64,000 nt of DNA from Novosphingobium pokkalii (GCF_014652855.1 NZ_BMZP01000013.1:1-64000); one strand, 5' to 3'; numbered from the stretch's first letter, positions 1 through 9,241 are shown. The notes: generated from the sequence alone by a model not told the origin. A program made the numbers and translations.

Positions 1-257
1 CCCGCTCCACCAACAGTTGGCCGATCTTGGCGTGCAGTTTCTCGATCTCGGCTTCGCTGGACACCTTGGCCGCCTGATCGCCGCCGTCAAACAGGCTGGC
101 CATGCCGTCCATAGCCTGTCGCTTCCAAGCGCCAATCATCGTATGGTGCACGCCATGCTTGGCGTGCCAATTCCGCCAGCGTCAGATCGCCCCGGATCGC
201 CTCCATCGCGACCTTCGCCTTGAAATCCGCGCTGTAGCGCTTTCTCGTCGTCTTCAT
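1..257 (-). pseudogene. IS3-family transposase orfA remnant (frameshifted, runs off window)
   Basis: Reading leftward from an ATG at 257-255 gives MKTTRKRYSADFKAKVAMEA, then a typical IS3-family OrfA N-terminus with a helix-turn-helix (LTLAELARQ). Near position 158 an extra G shifts the frame; in the next frame the family sequence resumes (HGVHHTMIGAWKRQAMDGMA, then a leucine-zipper-like end) and continues past position 1. The original frame stops after about 50 codons, so OrfA is broken as read here. The frame assignment was read directly; the IS3 label rests on recognising the family pattern. Its upstream side abuts the truncated receptor, so the insertion probably caused that truncation. 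Confidence 0.7.
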
Positions 258-310
258 TCCAGTCCGTTCCTCAGGTCAGGCTGAGCTTATCATCCTGTCC
301 AGAAAAACGG

Positions 311-1963
311 CACCACCTCAGCTTTAGCGGCAAGTTTGGCGATAGCTGGAAATGGAACGTGGCCGCCGGTTACGGGCGCACCAACAACCATTCGCAGATC
401 GTCAATCACCTTATCTCCGCCAACTGGAAGGCCGCGCAGGATGCTGTGGTGGGGCCGAACAACTCTATCATTTGCCGAATCAATTCGACCAACCCGGCGG
501 ATGTGGCCATCACCTCGAACCCCTCTTATGCGGGCTTTGGCGCTAGCGCCGGATGCGTTCCGGTCAATGTGTTCGGGCCAAATTCGATCTCCAGCGCGGC
601 GGCGGCCTATGTGATGGGTACGCAGACCTTTGATTTCCATACCGGGCAAACATTTGCTGACGCCTCGCTGAGCGGCGAGCCATTTTCGACTTGGGCGGGG
701 CCGGTGGCGGTGTCGAGCGGCATTGAGTTCCGCCGTGAATCGCTGGTGGGCAACAGCGATCCGATTTCGAACCGGTCAACCCTGGCCTTTCCTTCGGGCG
801 GGTTCAACTATGGCAACCCCAAGCCCATCAATGGCCATTACAACGTGAAGGAGGGCTATATCGAAGCGGCGGTGCCTTTGCTGGAATCGCATGGCACGGA
901 TGCCATCGCCCTGAATGGCGCTGCCCGCTTGACCGATTACAGCACCAGCGGCACCGTCACCACGTGGAAGGTGGGCGGCACCGTCAAGCCGATCGACGGG
1001 GTGATGCTCCGCGTGACCCGCTCGCGTGACATTCGCGCGCCCAATATCAACGAATTGTTCCTCTCGACGCAGACTTTTGTTGAGGGCGTGACGGATTATG
1101 GCAATGGCAACGCCTCGGTGCAGGCAGTGCGGTTGGTGCAGGGCAATCCCACGCTGAAGCCGGAGCGGGCCGATACTTTTACCGCCGGCGTCACGCTTCA
1201 GCCGGCGGTGGTGCCGGGGCTGCGCATTGCAGTTGATTATTACAACATCAAGGTCGGGGGGGTGATCGGTTCGCTGACCGCGCAGCAAATCCTGAACTTC
1301 TGCTATGGTCAGGCCGGGTTCAACAAGGATGCCAGCTACTGCAACTTTGTGAACCGTAATGCGGATGGTTCATTGAAGAATGTCGTCGCCACCAATTTCA
1401 ACCTGCAAAGCCTGAAGACAAGGGGCCTCGATCTGGAGGTTGCCTATAGCCGCTCTCTGGGCAGCGGGCGGATCGGTTTGCGCTTCTTGGGCAATGCCTT
1501 GGGTGCCTTGATCATCGATCAGGGCACCGGGCTGGCCAGTGCGGTGGTGAACCGTGCGGGCGAGGTTTCCCAAAACGGCTTTAATCGCGTACCCAATGGC
1601 AGTCCCAAGTGGCGCCACACGTTCAACGTCACCTATTCGCGGGGGCCGCTGGATGTATTCGGGCAATGGCGTTACGTGGGGGCGGGCGTTTATGACGTGA
1701 CCGCGCAATCGACCACGCCAGGGGTGGCGAATTACATTGAAAACAACCGCATCGCCTCGGTGTCCTATTTCGATCTGGCAGTGTCGTACAAGGTGATCGC
1801 GACGGGCAGCAAGAAGGTGGAACTGTTCCTGCGCGGCGACAACATTCTGGACAAGGCGCCCCCGATTGTCGTTCAGGGTGGCATCAATCCCATCGCCAAC
1901 TCGGGCAGCTTCTATGATCTGGTCGGCGCTCGTGTGACGGGCGGTGTCCGCTTCAGTTACTAG
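311..1963 (+). pseudogene. TonB-dependent receptor, 5'-truncated (C-terminal barrel only)
   Basis: The open frame enters from the IS side and reads FSGKFGDSWKWNVAAGYGRT, then about 540 residues of outer-membrane beta-barrel. Sphingomonad TonB-receptor hallmarks are visible: GHYNVKEGYIEAAVPLL, RSRDIRAPNINELF, GNPTLKPERADTFTAG and a C-terminus ending in F-S-Y. No signal peptide, TonB box or plug domain remains; intact receptors of this type are about 800-1000 residues. The GTG at 359 is an internal codon, not a credible start. The best explanation is loss of the 5' half at the IS boundary around 300-315. The substrate cannot be inferred. A hairpin terminator follows the stop. Confidence 0.8.
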
Positions 1964-1995
1964 ACCCATCGCGCCCTTGGCGTGAGCCTGACTAT

Positions 1996-2031
1996 GCCCC
2001 GGCCCGCCCACAGGCAGGGCGGGGCTTTTTT
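1996..2031 (+). terminator. Rho-independent terminator after the truncated receptor
   Basis: A GC-rich hairpin (GCCCCG paired with CGGGGC, with a partly paired upper stem) is followed by six T residues, 30 bp after the receptor stop codon. Confidence 0.8.
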
Positions 2032-2199
2032 GCCAGCCTAGGCGGTGAAGGCCATAAACGCCCGAGCCAGATGTTGGCCCATGGGGATGGCCGAAGTCGC
2101 GGCGGGGGAGGGGGGCATTGCATACATGCAGGCAGCGCCGCGATTCCCGGATCAGGAACTCATGGACCAGCGTGCCATCGCGCATCACGGCTCGTGCGC

Positions 2200-2933
2200 G
2201 CACGCCTGGGCGCCGACGTGATCGAATGGCGCGACACATGGGCCGATCAGCCGCGCACGGCCGACAAGGCCAGCGTCATGATGGGCACCCTGCTGGGCTG
2301 GGCCCAGGAACGCGCGCACCTGTCCATCAACGTGGCCGCGCGGATCCCGCAACTCCACCAGGTCAACAAGTCCGATCAGATCTGGAGGCGCGCCACTGGG
2401 CCGCGATCGAGGCGCACAAGGACAAGGACGGAAATCCGGCGATCAAGCCCCACGTCCTGGCCGTGCTGCACCTGGCGCGCCTCACCGGCCTGCGCCTGGG
2501 CGATCTCGTGCGCCTGTCATGGGAACAGGTAGGGCAAAAGGCTATCGTGGTGGAGCGCAAGCGCCAGGGCTGCGCCATCATCCCGATCCTGCCCGATCTG
2601 AGCCACCTGCTCGACCAGCTCGCCGCCGACATCAAGCCCGATGACCAGGGCAAGCGCCACAAGACCGGCCCCATCCTGCGCAACAGCCGCGGCCAGGGCT
2701 GGATTGAAAGCGGCGTGGAATCCGTCTGGCGAAAGGCCAAACCCAAGGGCTTCGATCGCGTCATCTACGATCTGCGCGGCAGCTACGTCACCTTCCTGGC
2801 GCAGCAGCGCCTGACCGACGAAGAAATCGCCCGCATCATCGGATGGACCGCCCAACGCATCGCCGAAATCCGCGCCCGCTACGTGGACGAAGAACGGGTG
2901 ATCATCAACTTGGTGGAACGCTTAAGCGCCTGA
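2200..2933 (+). pseudogene. Tyrosine recombinase/phage integrase, frameshifted
   Basis: The core-binding part (DVIEWRDTWADQPRTADKAS, ending near SDQIW) lies in one frame and the catalytic part (ARHWAAIEAHKDKDGNPAIK and RLTGLRLGDLVRLSW) in another. Restoring one base near 2385 would give SDQIWEARHWAAIEA, so a single-base deletion explains the break. Box I arginine (TGLRLGDL) and a terminal Tyr (RARYVDEER) are visible, but the HxxR position reads YDLRGSY, with D instead of H. The N-terminus upstream of about 2200 is scrambled across frames and no start can be assigned. It is probably the relic of an older mobile element beside the present integrase. Confidence 0.7.
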
Positions 2934-2967
2934 TCGCGGCCATAACAAACCACGAAGCCCGCCAGAT

Positions 2968-3001
2968 TTTTTACAGCGCGTTGTAAAAAGGCGCCGGCGC
3001 C
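2968..3001. repeat. Two adjacent palindromes after the integrase relic
   Basis: TTTTTACA (2968-2975) is matched by TGTAAAAA (2982-2989), a perfect 8-bp dyad with a 6-nt centre. It is followed at once by the self-complementary 12-mer GGCGCCGGCGCC (2990-3001). Either could be a terminator or a protein-binding site near the element end. The rest of 2934-3238 carries no gene apart from the att-like sequence. Confidence 0.5.
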
Positions 3002-3033
3002 GCCGAATTTTCAGGGATAAGTGCTTGAAAAAT

Positions 3034-3048
3034 TGGTAGCGGAGGAGG
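3034..3048 (-). other. Candidate attachment core: tRNA 3'-end-like sequence
   Basis: The + strand reads TGGTAGCGGAGGAGG, whose complement CCTCCTCCGCTACCA looks like the acceptor strand and CCA tail of a tRNA (it resembles alphaproteobacterial tRNA-Met). No tRNA body adjoins it, as expected for the copy left at the distal end of an integrated element. It lies about 190 bp upstream of a P4-type integrase, the usual att-int spacing. The tRNA identity is recalled, not searched. Confidence 0.45.
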
Positions 3049-3238
3049 CGCTATAATTTTCGTCTCAGGCAGTTTCAGAGCGTCTCCAACTACTCTGTAA
3101 AATCAGTAATTTATCTTGTAACGTGTTCGCGGTCGGTCGCCCTGAATCGCCTGAATTCCCTCTGAAATGTGGGAACGATTGTGGGACCAAATACCCCTGT
3201 TTTTGGCGGTATGAATCCCTGACAGGGACTATAACTTG

Positions 3239-4435
3239 ATGGCGCTGACGGTATTGAAGGTAAAGAACGCGAAGCCTGGTCGCCACGTCGATGGGAGGGG
3301 CTTGTGCCTGGTCGTGAAGCCCAGCGGCGCGCGCACCTGGGTGTTGCGGATGCAGTTGAAAGGCCATCGCCGCGACTATGGTCTGGGATCGGCGCATGAT
3401 GTTTCGCTGGGCGATGCCAGAACAGCCGCTGCAGAACTGCGCCGCCGGGTTCGTGACGGCTTCGATCCGGTTGCCGAGCGGCGCAAGGCGCGCAAGGTCA
3501 TACCGACCTTCGAAGCCGCAACACGCACCTGCCATGAAACCCTGGGCGACGGCTGGAAGGGCGGGCATCATACCCGGTGGTTGTCCGGCTTCGAGCGCCA
3601 CCTCTTTCCCCGCATCGGCAAGAAACCGGTCGATAAGGTGGACAGCGCTTGCGTCGTCGAGGCGCTCTCTCCGATTTGGCTGGAGATACCGGAAACGGCG
3701 CGGCGATTGCTCCAGCGCATCGGCGTAGTGCTGGATTTCGCGCATGTGAAAGGCTGGGTGCCGGAAGAGGTGTCGTTGCGTTCGGTGCGCAAGGGCTTGC
3801 CGCGCCAGAACGACAAACGCGGGCACATGGAGGCCATGCCCTATTCCGATGTTCCGGCACTGATGAAGAAGCTTGCGAGCGCCGCCCCGACGACGGGGCG
3901 CGACGCCTTGCGCTTCACGATCTACAACGCCGTACGATCCAACGAAACGCGCCTCGCGGTATGGACCGAGTTCGACCTCGAAAATGCGGTCTGGACCATT
4001 CCCGCCGAACGGATGAAAGCTGGCGAAACCCATGTCGTGCCCCTTTCGGCGCCCGCTGTCGCACTGCTGCGCAAGCGCTGGAATGAACGGACCAGTGATA
4101 CTGGCCTCATCTTTTCCAAGGATGGCAAGAAGCCGATCAGCGACATGACCATGACCAAACTGCTCCGCAACGATGGTTTCGCCACCATCACGGTGCATGG
4201 CTTTCGCTCGACCTTCACCGACTGGGCCGCTGAATGCACGGACTTTCCCAAGGAAGTCGCTGACAAGGCGTTGGCCCACAAGCTGCCCAACAAGGTCGAA
4301 GCCGCCTACCGCCGAACCGACTTCTTTGAAAAGCGCCGGAGCTTGATGAAGCAATGGGCAGATTTTCTGGGTAATCGCGCCCCGGCCGCAGATCGGGCGG
4401 CAGGCGAGCCTACTCCGGCTCGCGCTGCCGCATGA
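3239..4435 (+). CDS. int: P4-type tyrosine integrase
   Basis: A 398-residue site-specific recombinase. The N-terminal DUF4102-like arm-binding domain (about residues 1-85) contains HVDGRGLCLVVKPSGARTWV and LGDAR. A SAM-like core-binding region follows, then the catalytic domain from about 195. Catalytic residues are visible: Arg in NAVRSNETRLAVW, HxxR in TVHGFRSTFTDWA, His in ALAHKLPNKVEAAY and Tyr in AAYRRTDFF. The domain is complete, so the enzyme may be active. The ATG at 3239 is preferred to the TTG at 3236 because family members begin just before LTVLKVK. It sits beside an att-like sequence and converges with the excisionase-like gene, overlapping it by 26 bp. It is the probable integrase of the element carrying the downstream genes. 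Confidence 0.9.
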   Translation: MALTVLKVKNAKPGRHVDGRGLCLVVKPSGARTWVLRMQLKGHRRDYGLGSAHDVSLGDARTAAAELRRRVRDGFDPVAERRKARKVIPTFEAATRTCHETLGDGWKGGHHTRWLSGFERHLFPRIGKKPVDKVDSACVVEALSPIWLEIPETARRLLQRIGVVLDFAHVKGWVPEEVSLRSVRKGLPRQNDKRGHMEAMPYSDVPALMKKLASAAPTTGRDALRFTIYNAVRSNETRLAVWTEFDLENAVWTIPAERMKAGETHVVPLSAPAVALLRKRWNERTSDTGLIFSKDGKKPISDMTMTKLLRNDGFATITVHGFRSTFTDWAAECTDFPKEVADKALAHKLPNKVEAAYRRTDFFEKRRSLMKQWADFLGNRAPAADRAAGEPTPARAAA

Positions 4436-4604
4436 CCAGTTCGTGCAGACTGGCAGTCATGATGCGAGTCGACTTACCGAGCTTGATGGCCTCAATCTCG
4501 CCGGACGCAATCAGTTCGTAGAGCTTGGTGCGACCGACGCCGATCATACGCGTAGCGTCATTGACCTTCACGCAGAGCGGCTCGACGGGGGGCGGCGACT
4601 TCAC
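4410..4604 (-). CDS. Excisionase-family HTH protein
   Basis: A 64-residue MerR-like/excisionase helix-turn-helix protein: VNDATRMIGVGRTKLYELIASG, then AIKLGKSTRI, the winged-HTH pattern of the HTH_17 class. Such proteins act as recombination directionality factors or small regulators of integrated elements. Its ATG overlaps the stop of the AlpA-like gene (ATGA), so the two are translationally coupled, and its 3' end overlaps the integrase 3' end. The context favours a role in excision or in int control. Confidence 0.8.
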   Translation of the reverse strand: MKSPPPVEPLCVKVNDATRMIGVGRTKLYELIASGEIEAIKLGKSTRIMTASLHELVMRQREPE

Positions 4605-4807
4605 TGCGCGGCCCCCTCATCACGATATGACACCGGATCTTCGATCCAGCGATTAACAGCGGATTCCCGCCAGCCCGCGCCGTGAGCGCTAATCTTCATT
4701 TGCGAGGGGAAAGTCCCCTCGGCGATCTTGCGGTACATGGTGGAGCGGGACAAGCCGGTCCTGGCGAGAACTGTCTTCAGGCGGATGATCTTGTCGGTGT
4801 TGGACAT
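4601..4807 (-). CDS. AlpA-family regulator
   Basis: A 68-residue protein with the AlpA phage-regulator pattern: IRLKTVLARTGLSRSTMYRKIAEGTFPSQMKI, then GWRESAVNRWIED. AlpA proteins activate integrase or excision genes of P4-like elements. The ATG at 4807 is chosen over upstream in-frame starts because it begins the conserved domain and has a GGAAG ribosome site. It is the first gene of a two-gene unit with the excisionase-like gene. Confidence 0.85.
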   Translation of the reverse strand: MSNTDKIIRLKTVLARTGLSRSTMYRKIAEGTFPSQMKISAHGAGWRESAVNRWIEDPVSYRDEGAAQ

Positions 4808-5352
4808 GGGACTTGCTTCCATTCGTTGGCAGTTACTGGCACCCCCTGACCCAATAATTTCGCCATGAGGCGTCAAGCGCAACAGAATTATCTGCCTCTG
4901 GCATATACGTCGCAAGATAGGATAGAATAACTTGCGAAGGGATAAAAACGGATACAGAAGAGTAGAGAAGACGACGGACGCAATCCCTCGGGTACGTTGA
5001 GACGGTTTTTCCATATATTTATTTGATCATACGCGTATTTAAGGCTGAAAATCTGCACACAAGATCCGGGTATTTGCACCACACCCAGCGATGCTTGCCC
5101 GCGAATCGACCTTCGCCTTACGGTTCGCGCTGGTGCACAATCCAGTTCTGGCTTTTCAGCAAGTGCCCCCGCTAGTCCCGCGGTCATAGCGAGAATCCAC
5201 CGGTTTGATGATCCGACACCATTCTCTGGATCACCCGGGGTTTGAGTTTCCCGGCGTAATTCGCCACGTAATCACTGGGGTCCTTTCGGCGGCCTCACTG
5301 CTTCGCACTTTGGCTATCGGCACCCGATCCGCAGCGCTGCTAGGCAAGGTAC
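4808..5352. other. Intergenic region, AT-richer than its surroundings
   Basis: About 545 bp lie between the divergent AlpA-like and SRAP-like genes. The 4900-5045 part is noticeably AT-rich (for example TTTCCATATATTTATTTGAT) for this GC-rich window. Short open frames on both strands have no recognisable domains or ribosome sites. It presumably holds the promoters of both flanking genes; none can be assigned with confidence. Confidence 0.4.
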
Positions 5353-5997
5353 ATGACCAAACTGATTCGGTGCCGTGGCGCACTGTCAGAGATCGCCAAA
5401 CACTTCTCCGCGCGCCCGTCTGGTGCGCTCAAGTGGACGCCGACCATCTGGCCGGGCGAAAATGTCCTCGTTGCGATCAACGCTGCGAGCGGACCACAGA
5501 TCGAACTGGCTCAATGGTCGCTTCCGGCGTCTTGTTTCAACAGCGCTGAACCCGCTGATCGACGAAGCAATCTGTTCGCGCGCGATCTCGTGCCAGGGGC
5601 CGGTCGCCTGCTCGACGCCGACGGCCTCGCCCGCTGCCTCCTCATCGTGGAAGACGTCGCCTATCCATCGCGGGACCGGGGCGGAGTTACGCGAACCTGG
5701 GTTGGCGCATGGGACGAACCCTATCTCGCCTGGGCCGGGGTCTGCACGGGGTCCGCAGGTCAACTCCACTGCGCGAGCCTTCTCGTTCCTGCCACCGGGC
5801 TGGTCACGCAAGCCGCCGGGAACATGCCGTATTTCCTGCCCCGGGCGAGCTGGGCCAGCTGGCTGGCGGGTGAACCCGGGCACGCGATGCCCGCGCGCTT
5901 CGAGGAACAGGCCTATTATCTCGAACCGTCAGACGAGGACTGGTCCTCAGGCCGGACACCTGATGACCTCGGCGAGAATGGGCGAGCCCGGGTTTAG
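5353..5997 (+). CDS. SRAP (SOS response-associated peptidase)-like protein, degenerate active site
   Basis: A 214-residue protein aligning by eye with the SRAP/YedK/HMCES fold: GALSEIAKHF, a WPGENVLV segment, LARCLLIVED, TRTWVGAWDEPYLAWAGVC and a C-terminal MPYFLPRASWASWLAGEPG. SRAP proteins crosslink abasic sites in single-stranded DNA through Cys2. Here residue 2 is Thr, the position of the catalytic Glu after RCL(I) appears to be Tyr, and the usual H-x-R-M-P reads AGNMP, so the enzyme is probably inactive or changed in function. ATG 5353 has a weak AAGG site. SRAP genes are common on mobile elements. It faces hfaD across a shared hairpin. Confidence 0.6.
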   Translation: MTKLIRCRGALSEIAKHFSARPSGALKWTPTIWPGENVLVAINAASGPQIELAQWSLPASCFNSAEPADRRSNLFARDLVPGAGRLLDADGLARCLLIVEDVAYPSRDRGGVTRTWVGAWDEPYLAWAGVCTGSAGQLHCASLLVPATGLVTQAAGNMPYFLPRASWASWLAGEPGHAMPARFEEQAYYLEPSDEDWSSGRTPDDLGENGRARV

Positions 5998-6018
5998 CCC
6001 CCTGATCTGAAAGGGAGT

Positions 6019-6050
6019 GGGCCGCCGCGCCAGGGGACACGCGGCGGCCC
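6019..6050. terminator. Bidirectional hairpin between convergent genes
   Basis: A perfect 11-bp inverted repeat (GGGCCGCCGCG paired with CGCGGCGGCCC, 10-nt loop) sits between the SRAP-like stop (5997) and the hfaD stop (6090). There is no T tract on either side, so it may be a transcript-end stabiliser rather than a classical terminator. Confidence 0.65.
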
Positions 6051-6089
6051 GCAGGGGCCTGACCGGGGGCCAGGGCAGACCCCCGCTAT

Positions 6090-9000
6090 TCAACGCCCAA
6101 AGCTGATCGTGCTGCTGGCATAGTTGCCCACCGCCTGCGCGGTCACGACATTGCCCGCATATGAGGCGCGCGAACCGGTCATAGCGGCGGGCGTGAGCGT
6201 CAGAACTGCACCGGAAACGGCGGTCACCGCTGCGGTATTGAGCTGACTGTTGACGATCCCGACCGCTGGGAACGCGTTTGCCGAAGCCAGCATGATGCTG
6301 TTGGCGGCCGAGTTGCCATAAGCAGTCGCCGTGGCGACGTTGCCGGTCACGTCCGCAGCGCTCCCCGTGAGATTGCCGGTCGGCATGGTGAGCGAGGCAT
6401 TGCGAACCAGGGCGGATGCGGACACGGCGCCAGCGTTCAGTTGCGCATTCGAGAGGATCGCTGGCCCCACCCCGCTGTTCAGTGGCCCGGTGGTGACGGA
6501 TGCAAGGTCAGGCACGCAATCGTAGCCAGTGGCACCGGACAGCGTCATGGCATTGGACGAGCCATTGCCGGTCGCCTGTGCGATCGCCGAGTTGGCCGAT
6601 ATGCCGCTCTGCGAGCCCGAAAGCCGGCCAGTGCTTCCGGCATCGAGACCAGCAGCGGCCCCAACGGCGGCGAAGCTCGACTGGGAATTCGCCAGAGCCA
6701 CGGAGGCAGCAGGCGCGACTGCACTGACCATGGCCAGCGAGCTCGAGGCCGAGTTGGCGGCGGCCGAGGCCTGTGCGGTGTTTCCGTTCAGCGCCAGAGA
6801 TGCGCCGTCGAGCGGTCCGTTGGTGCCAAGGGCGCCAATGGACGACGCACCCGATACGCTGCCGGTAGCCGATTGGGTGTTGGCGAGGACATGGTCACCC
6901 ATGGCCTGGGGCGGCGCCCCGACGCTGTGCTCGACGAACGCCGGCTGATTGCTGAGCGGTCCGATGAGCGCCGCATCGATGGAAAGCGCGTTCGATGCGC
7001 TGTTCATGCGCGCGAAGGCGATGCTGCTGTTGCCAGCGATTTCCGCCGAGGAGCTGGTCAGTCCCGCCGGCACTGAAAGGATCATATCCGAGACGGCGGT
7101 GATTTGAGCCTGCGCGCTCTGCGTGGAAGCGAGAGCCGAACCCGTCGCCCGCTCGCCCGGAGCGCCAAGCCATGCCGACTTGAGCGCAAGCGCGTTCGAC
7201 ACGGTGTTGCCGGTCGCCGATGCAGTCTGGCCGTTATCACTTACCGCGAACGACGAGCCCGTAATCGACCCACCAGACGTTGCCCCGAATGCGCCATGGA
7301 CCTCAGCGCCGTTGGCAACCGGCAACTGATAGCCTCCCAGGATTTCCTGCGTGCTGGCGAGCGCGAAGTCGCCGGCGGCGCCGATCCCCTCGACAAGGCT
7401 GCCGGCCTGTGCGTTCGAATGGCCACTGGTGCTGACCAGGCGCGCGCCCTCGACGCTGAGCGCGTTCGTCGCACTGTTCTGGTTCGCGCTTGCCGTGAGC
7501 TGATTGCCCAGAACGGCGACCGTGCTGTCGTCGATCGCCCCTCTCGTCCAAGCGGTAAAGCCGCTGCGGTTTGTCATCGATCCGATCGTGGCCGAGATGG
7601 ATCCACGCCCGATCTGCAGATTGTTGAGGTCCGCCGCCGAGCCAACGTTCGAACCCGAGATACCGAGTTCATTCGTTGCGCGACTTCCGCTCGCACTGAC
7701 GGCGACCGCATTGCGCGAGAGATCGAGCGCCGATCCTGAAAGCGCACTGCCAATGGAAAGGCTGTTCAGCGACTGTTCCTGCGACGCGGCAATCAGGCCC
7801 TGATTGATCTGCACGTTCTGAACGCTGAGGGGCGCCGTGACGGTCATGTTACCGTCCTCAGTAACTGCCGCTGTGCCGATCACCGGCGGAATTCCGGGGC
7901 CGCCCCCTTCCCCGCCGCTGCTCTGGCCGGACATCAGGGATGCGGCGGTCACGGTCAGCCGGTTGGCATCTGCCTGATTGCCCGTGGCTGCAGCGGTGAC
8001 CAAGTTTTCGGAGAGCGAGGCCGTCGATCCGGTGAGATCGGATTGGACCACCGAACGCGGCCCCTGTCCGGCCCGCGCGCTCACCGCAACGGCATTCACC
8101 AATTGCATGTTGGTGACATTGGCGGTCCCTGCCCCGATGTTGTCCGTCGCGATCGTCGGGGCATTGAGGGAGAGGCTGTTATCGACACGGTTTCCGTAGC
8201 TGCCGGCAGCCATCTGGTTCGCGTCATTCACGATCGACGAACCACTCGCAGCGCCGCCGATCTGCACCAAGGCGATTCCGGCATTCTTCGCCGCAACTGT
8301 TCCGTCCAGCCGCTGGTTCGAGAGGACGCCGAACTGCGCGTGCACTTCCCCTTCATTCGAACCAGTATCGACCGTCGAAGGCGCACCGCCTGCGCCGACA
8401 CCCTCCACAGCGACCGCATCCACCGTCAGGGCGTTCGCGGCGTTGCTGCCATGAGCGAGCGCTCGCGTGCTGTTGCCGGAAAGCTCGACGCTCGAACCCG
8501 AGAGAGCATTCGCCGAGATGCGAAGGTCACCAAACTGCGCGGCTTTCACCGTCGATGCATCGGTGATCGACTGGTCGTTGACGATCCCGGCGCTGAGGCC
8601 GGAGGACAGATTGGTGAGCGAGAGCGCGGACGACGCTTCGTTGCCGGTGCCGCCAGCCTCCAGGGTGTTGGCATCCATATGGACCGAACTGTCCGAGACA
8701 TTGGTCAAGGCCGCGCCAAGGCGGGACGGCGAACCGGCACCGCCAATCTTGCCGGCGACGGCAGTGCCTTGCGCCTGCTGGCGGGACGCGATGACGATCC
8801 CGCTACTGGCACTGGTGCCCGACCATCCGGTCGAGAGTGTGGCTGCCTCCGACCGGAGCGAACCCGTGGCGTCGGGCTCCCAGGTCGCAGCCGCGACATT
8901 GGCACGCGCATTTGCGCTCAGCACATTATCGGTAACCTGCAGCGCGCTGCCGTCTGCTGCACCCCGAAGCTCGGCCGTGGAATCGGCAACGGTCGATGTT

Positions 9001-9179
9001 ACCAAGGCATAGGACTGATGCTGGTCGCTCGCGAGGATCGTGTTCCCGCCAGCCTGGACCACAGGCGGGGTGGGCTGCGCGGCGACGGTCGCGGCGGCGC
9101 AGATATTCAGAGCCGCCGCTGCGGCACCGAGCAGAAGCTGACGGCGGCGGAAAATCCGGGCGTGGTTTCGAGGTGTCAT
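6090..9179 (-). CDS. hfaD: HfaD-like holdfast-anchor adhesin with beta-solenoid repeats
   Basis: A 1029-residue secreted protein. A signal peptide (RRRQLLLGAAAAALNICAAA, cleavage near VAAQ) is followed by about 13 imperfect repeats of roughly 70-80 residues. Each repeat has an N-x(4-5)-A-x-A-x-GN-x-A-x-N-x-L core (as in NVATATAYGNSAANSIML) and then an (N/S)xQ strand (GIVNSQLNTAAVTA). The last repeat ends GNYASSTISFGR. The pattern predicts a parallel beta-helix. In Caulobacter HfaD, secreted with HfaA through HfaB, anchors the holdfast polysaccharide to the cell. The call rests on the repeat style and the hfaA-hfaB-hfaD order. An AAAGGA ribosome site precedes the ATG. Composition is Ala/Ser/Asn-rich with a single cysteine, apart from those near the signal peptide. 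Confidence 0.75.
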   Translation of the reverse strand: MTPRNHARIFRRRQLLLGAAAAALNICAAATVAAQPTPPVVQAGGNTILASDQHQSYALVTSTVADSTAELRGAADGSALQVTDNVLSANARANVAAATWEPDATGSLRSEAATLSTGWSGTSASSGIVIASRQQAQGTAVAGKIGGAGSPSRLGAALTNVSDSSVHMDANTLEAGGTGNEASSALSLTNLSSGLSAGIVNDQSITDASTVKAAQFGDLRISANALSGSSVELSGNSTRALAHGSNAANALTVDAVAVEGVGAGGAPSTVDTGSNEGEVHAQFGVLSNQRLDGTVAAKNAGIALVQIGGAASGSSIVNDANQMAAGSYGNRVDNSLSLNAPTIATDNIGAGTANVTNMQLVNAVAVSARAGQGPRSVVQSDLTGSTASLSENLVTAAATGNQADANRLTVTAASLMSGQSSGGEGGGPGIPPVIGTAAVTEDGNMTVTAPLSVQNVQINQGLIAASQEQSLNSLSIGSALSGSALDLSRNAVAVSASGSRATNELGISGSNVGSAADLNNLQIGRGSISATIGSMTNRSGFTAWTRGAIDDSTVAVLGNQLTASANQNSATNALSVEGARLVSTSGHSNAQAGSLVEGIGAAGDFALASTQEILGGYQLPVANGAEVHGAFGATSGGSITGSSFAVSDNGQTASATGNTVSNALALKSAWLGAPGERATGSALASTQSAQAQITAVSDMILSVPAGLTSSSAEIAGNSSIAFARMNSASNALSIDAALIGPLSNQPAFVEHSVGAPPQAMGDHVLANTQSATGSVSGASSIGALGTNGPLDGASLALNGNTAQASAAANSASSSLAMVSAVAPAASVALANSQSSFAAVGAAAGLDAGSTGRLSGSQSGISANSAIAQATGNGSSNAMTLSGATGYDCVPDLASVTTGPLNSGVGPAILSNAQLNAGAVSASALVRNASLTMPTGNLTGSAADVTGNVATATAYGNSAANSIMLASANAFPAVGIVNSQLNTAAVTAVSGAVLTLTPAAMTGSRASYAGNVVTAQAVGNYASSTISFGR

Positions 9180-9241
9180 GGCAGTGGTCCTTTCAGGTGG
9201 GGGAACTTGGTCGGGTGAAGTTGCAGGTGACGGGCGAAGCT

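Noticed and set aside
2990..3001. GC palindrome considered as an origin or terminator
   Set aside because: Too short and without T tract or iterons to support either.
3065..4354. 429-codon antisense frame over the integrase
   Set aside because: GC-rich shadow; the + strand has all catalytic residues of a tyrosine recombinase.
8043..9218. 391-codon + strand frame
   Set aside because: Shadow of hfaD; the minus strand has a signal peptide and ordered repeats.
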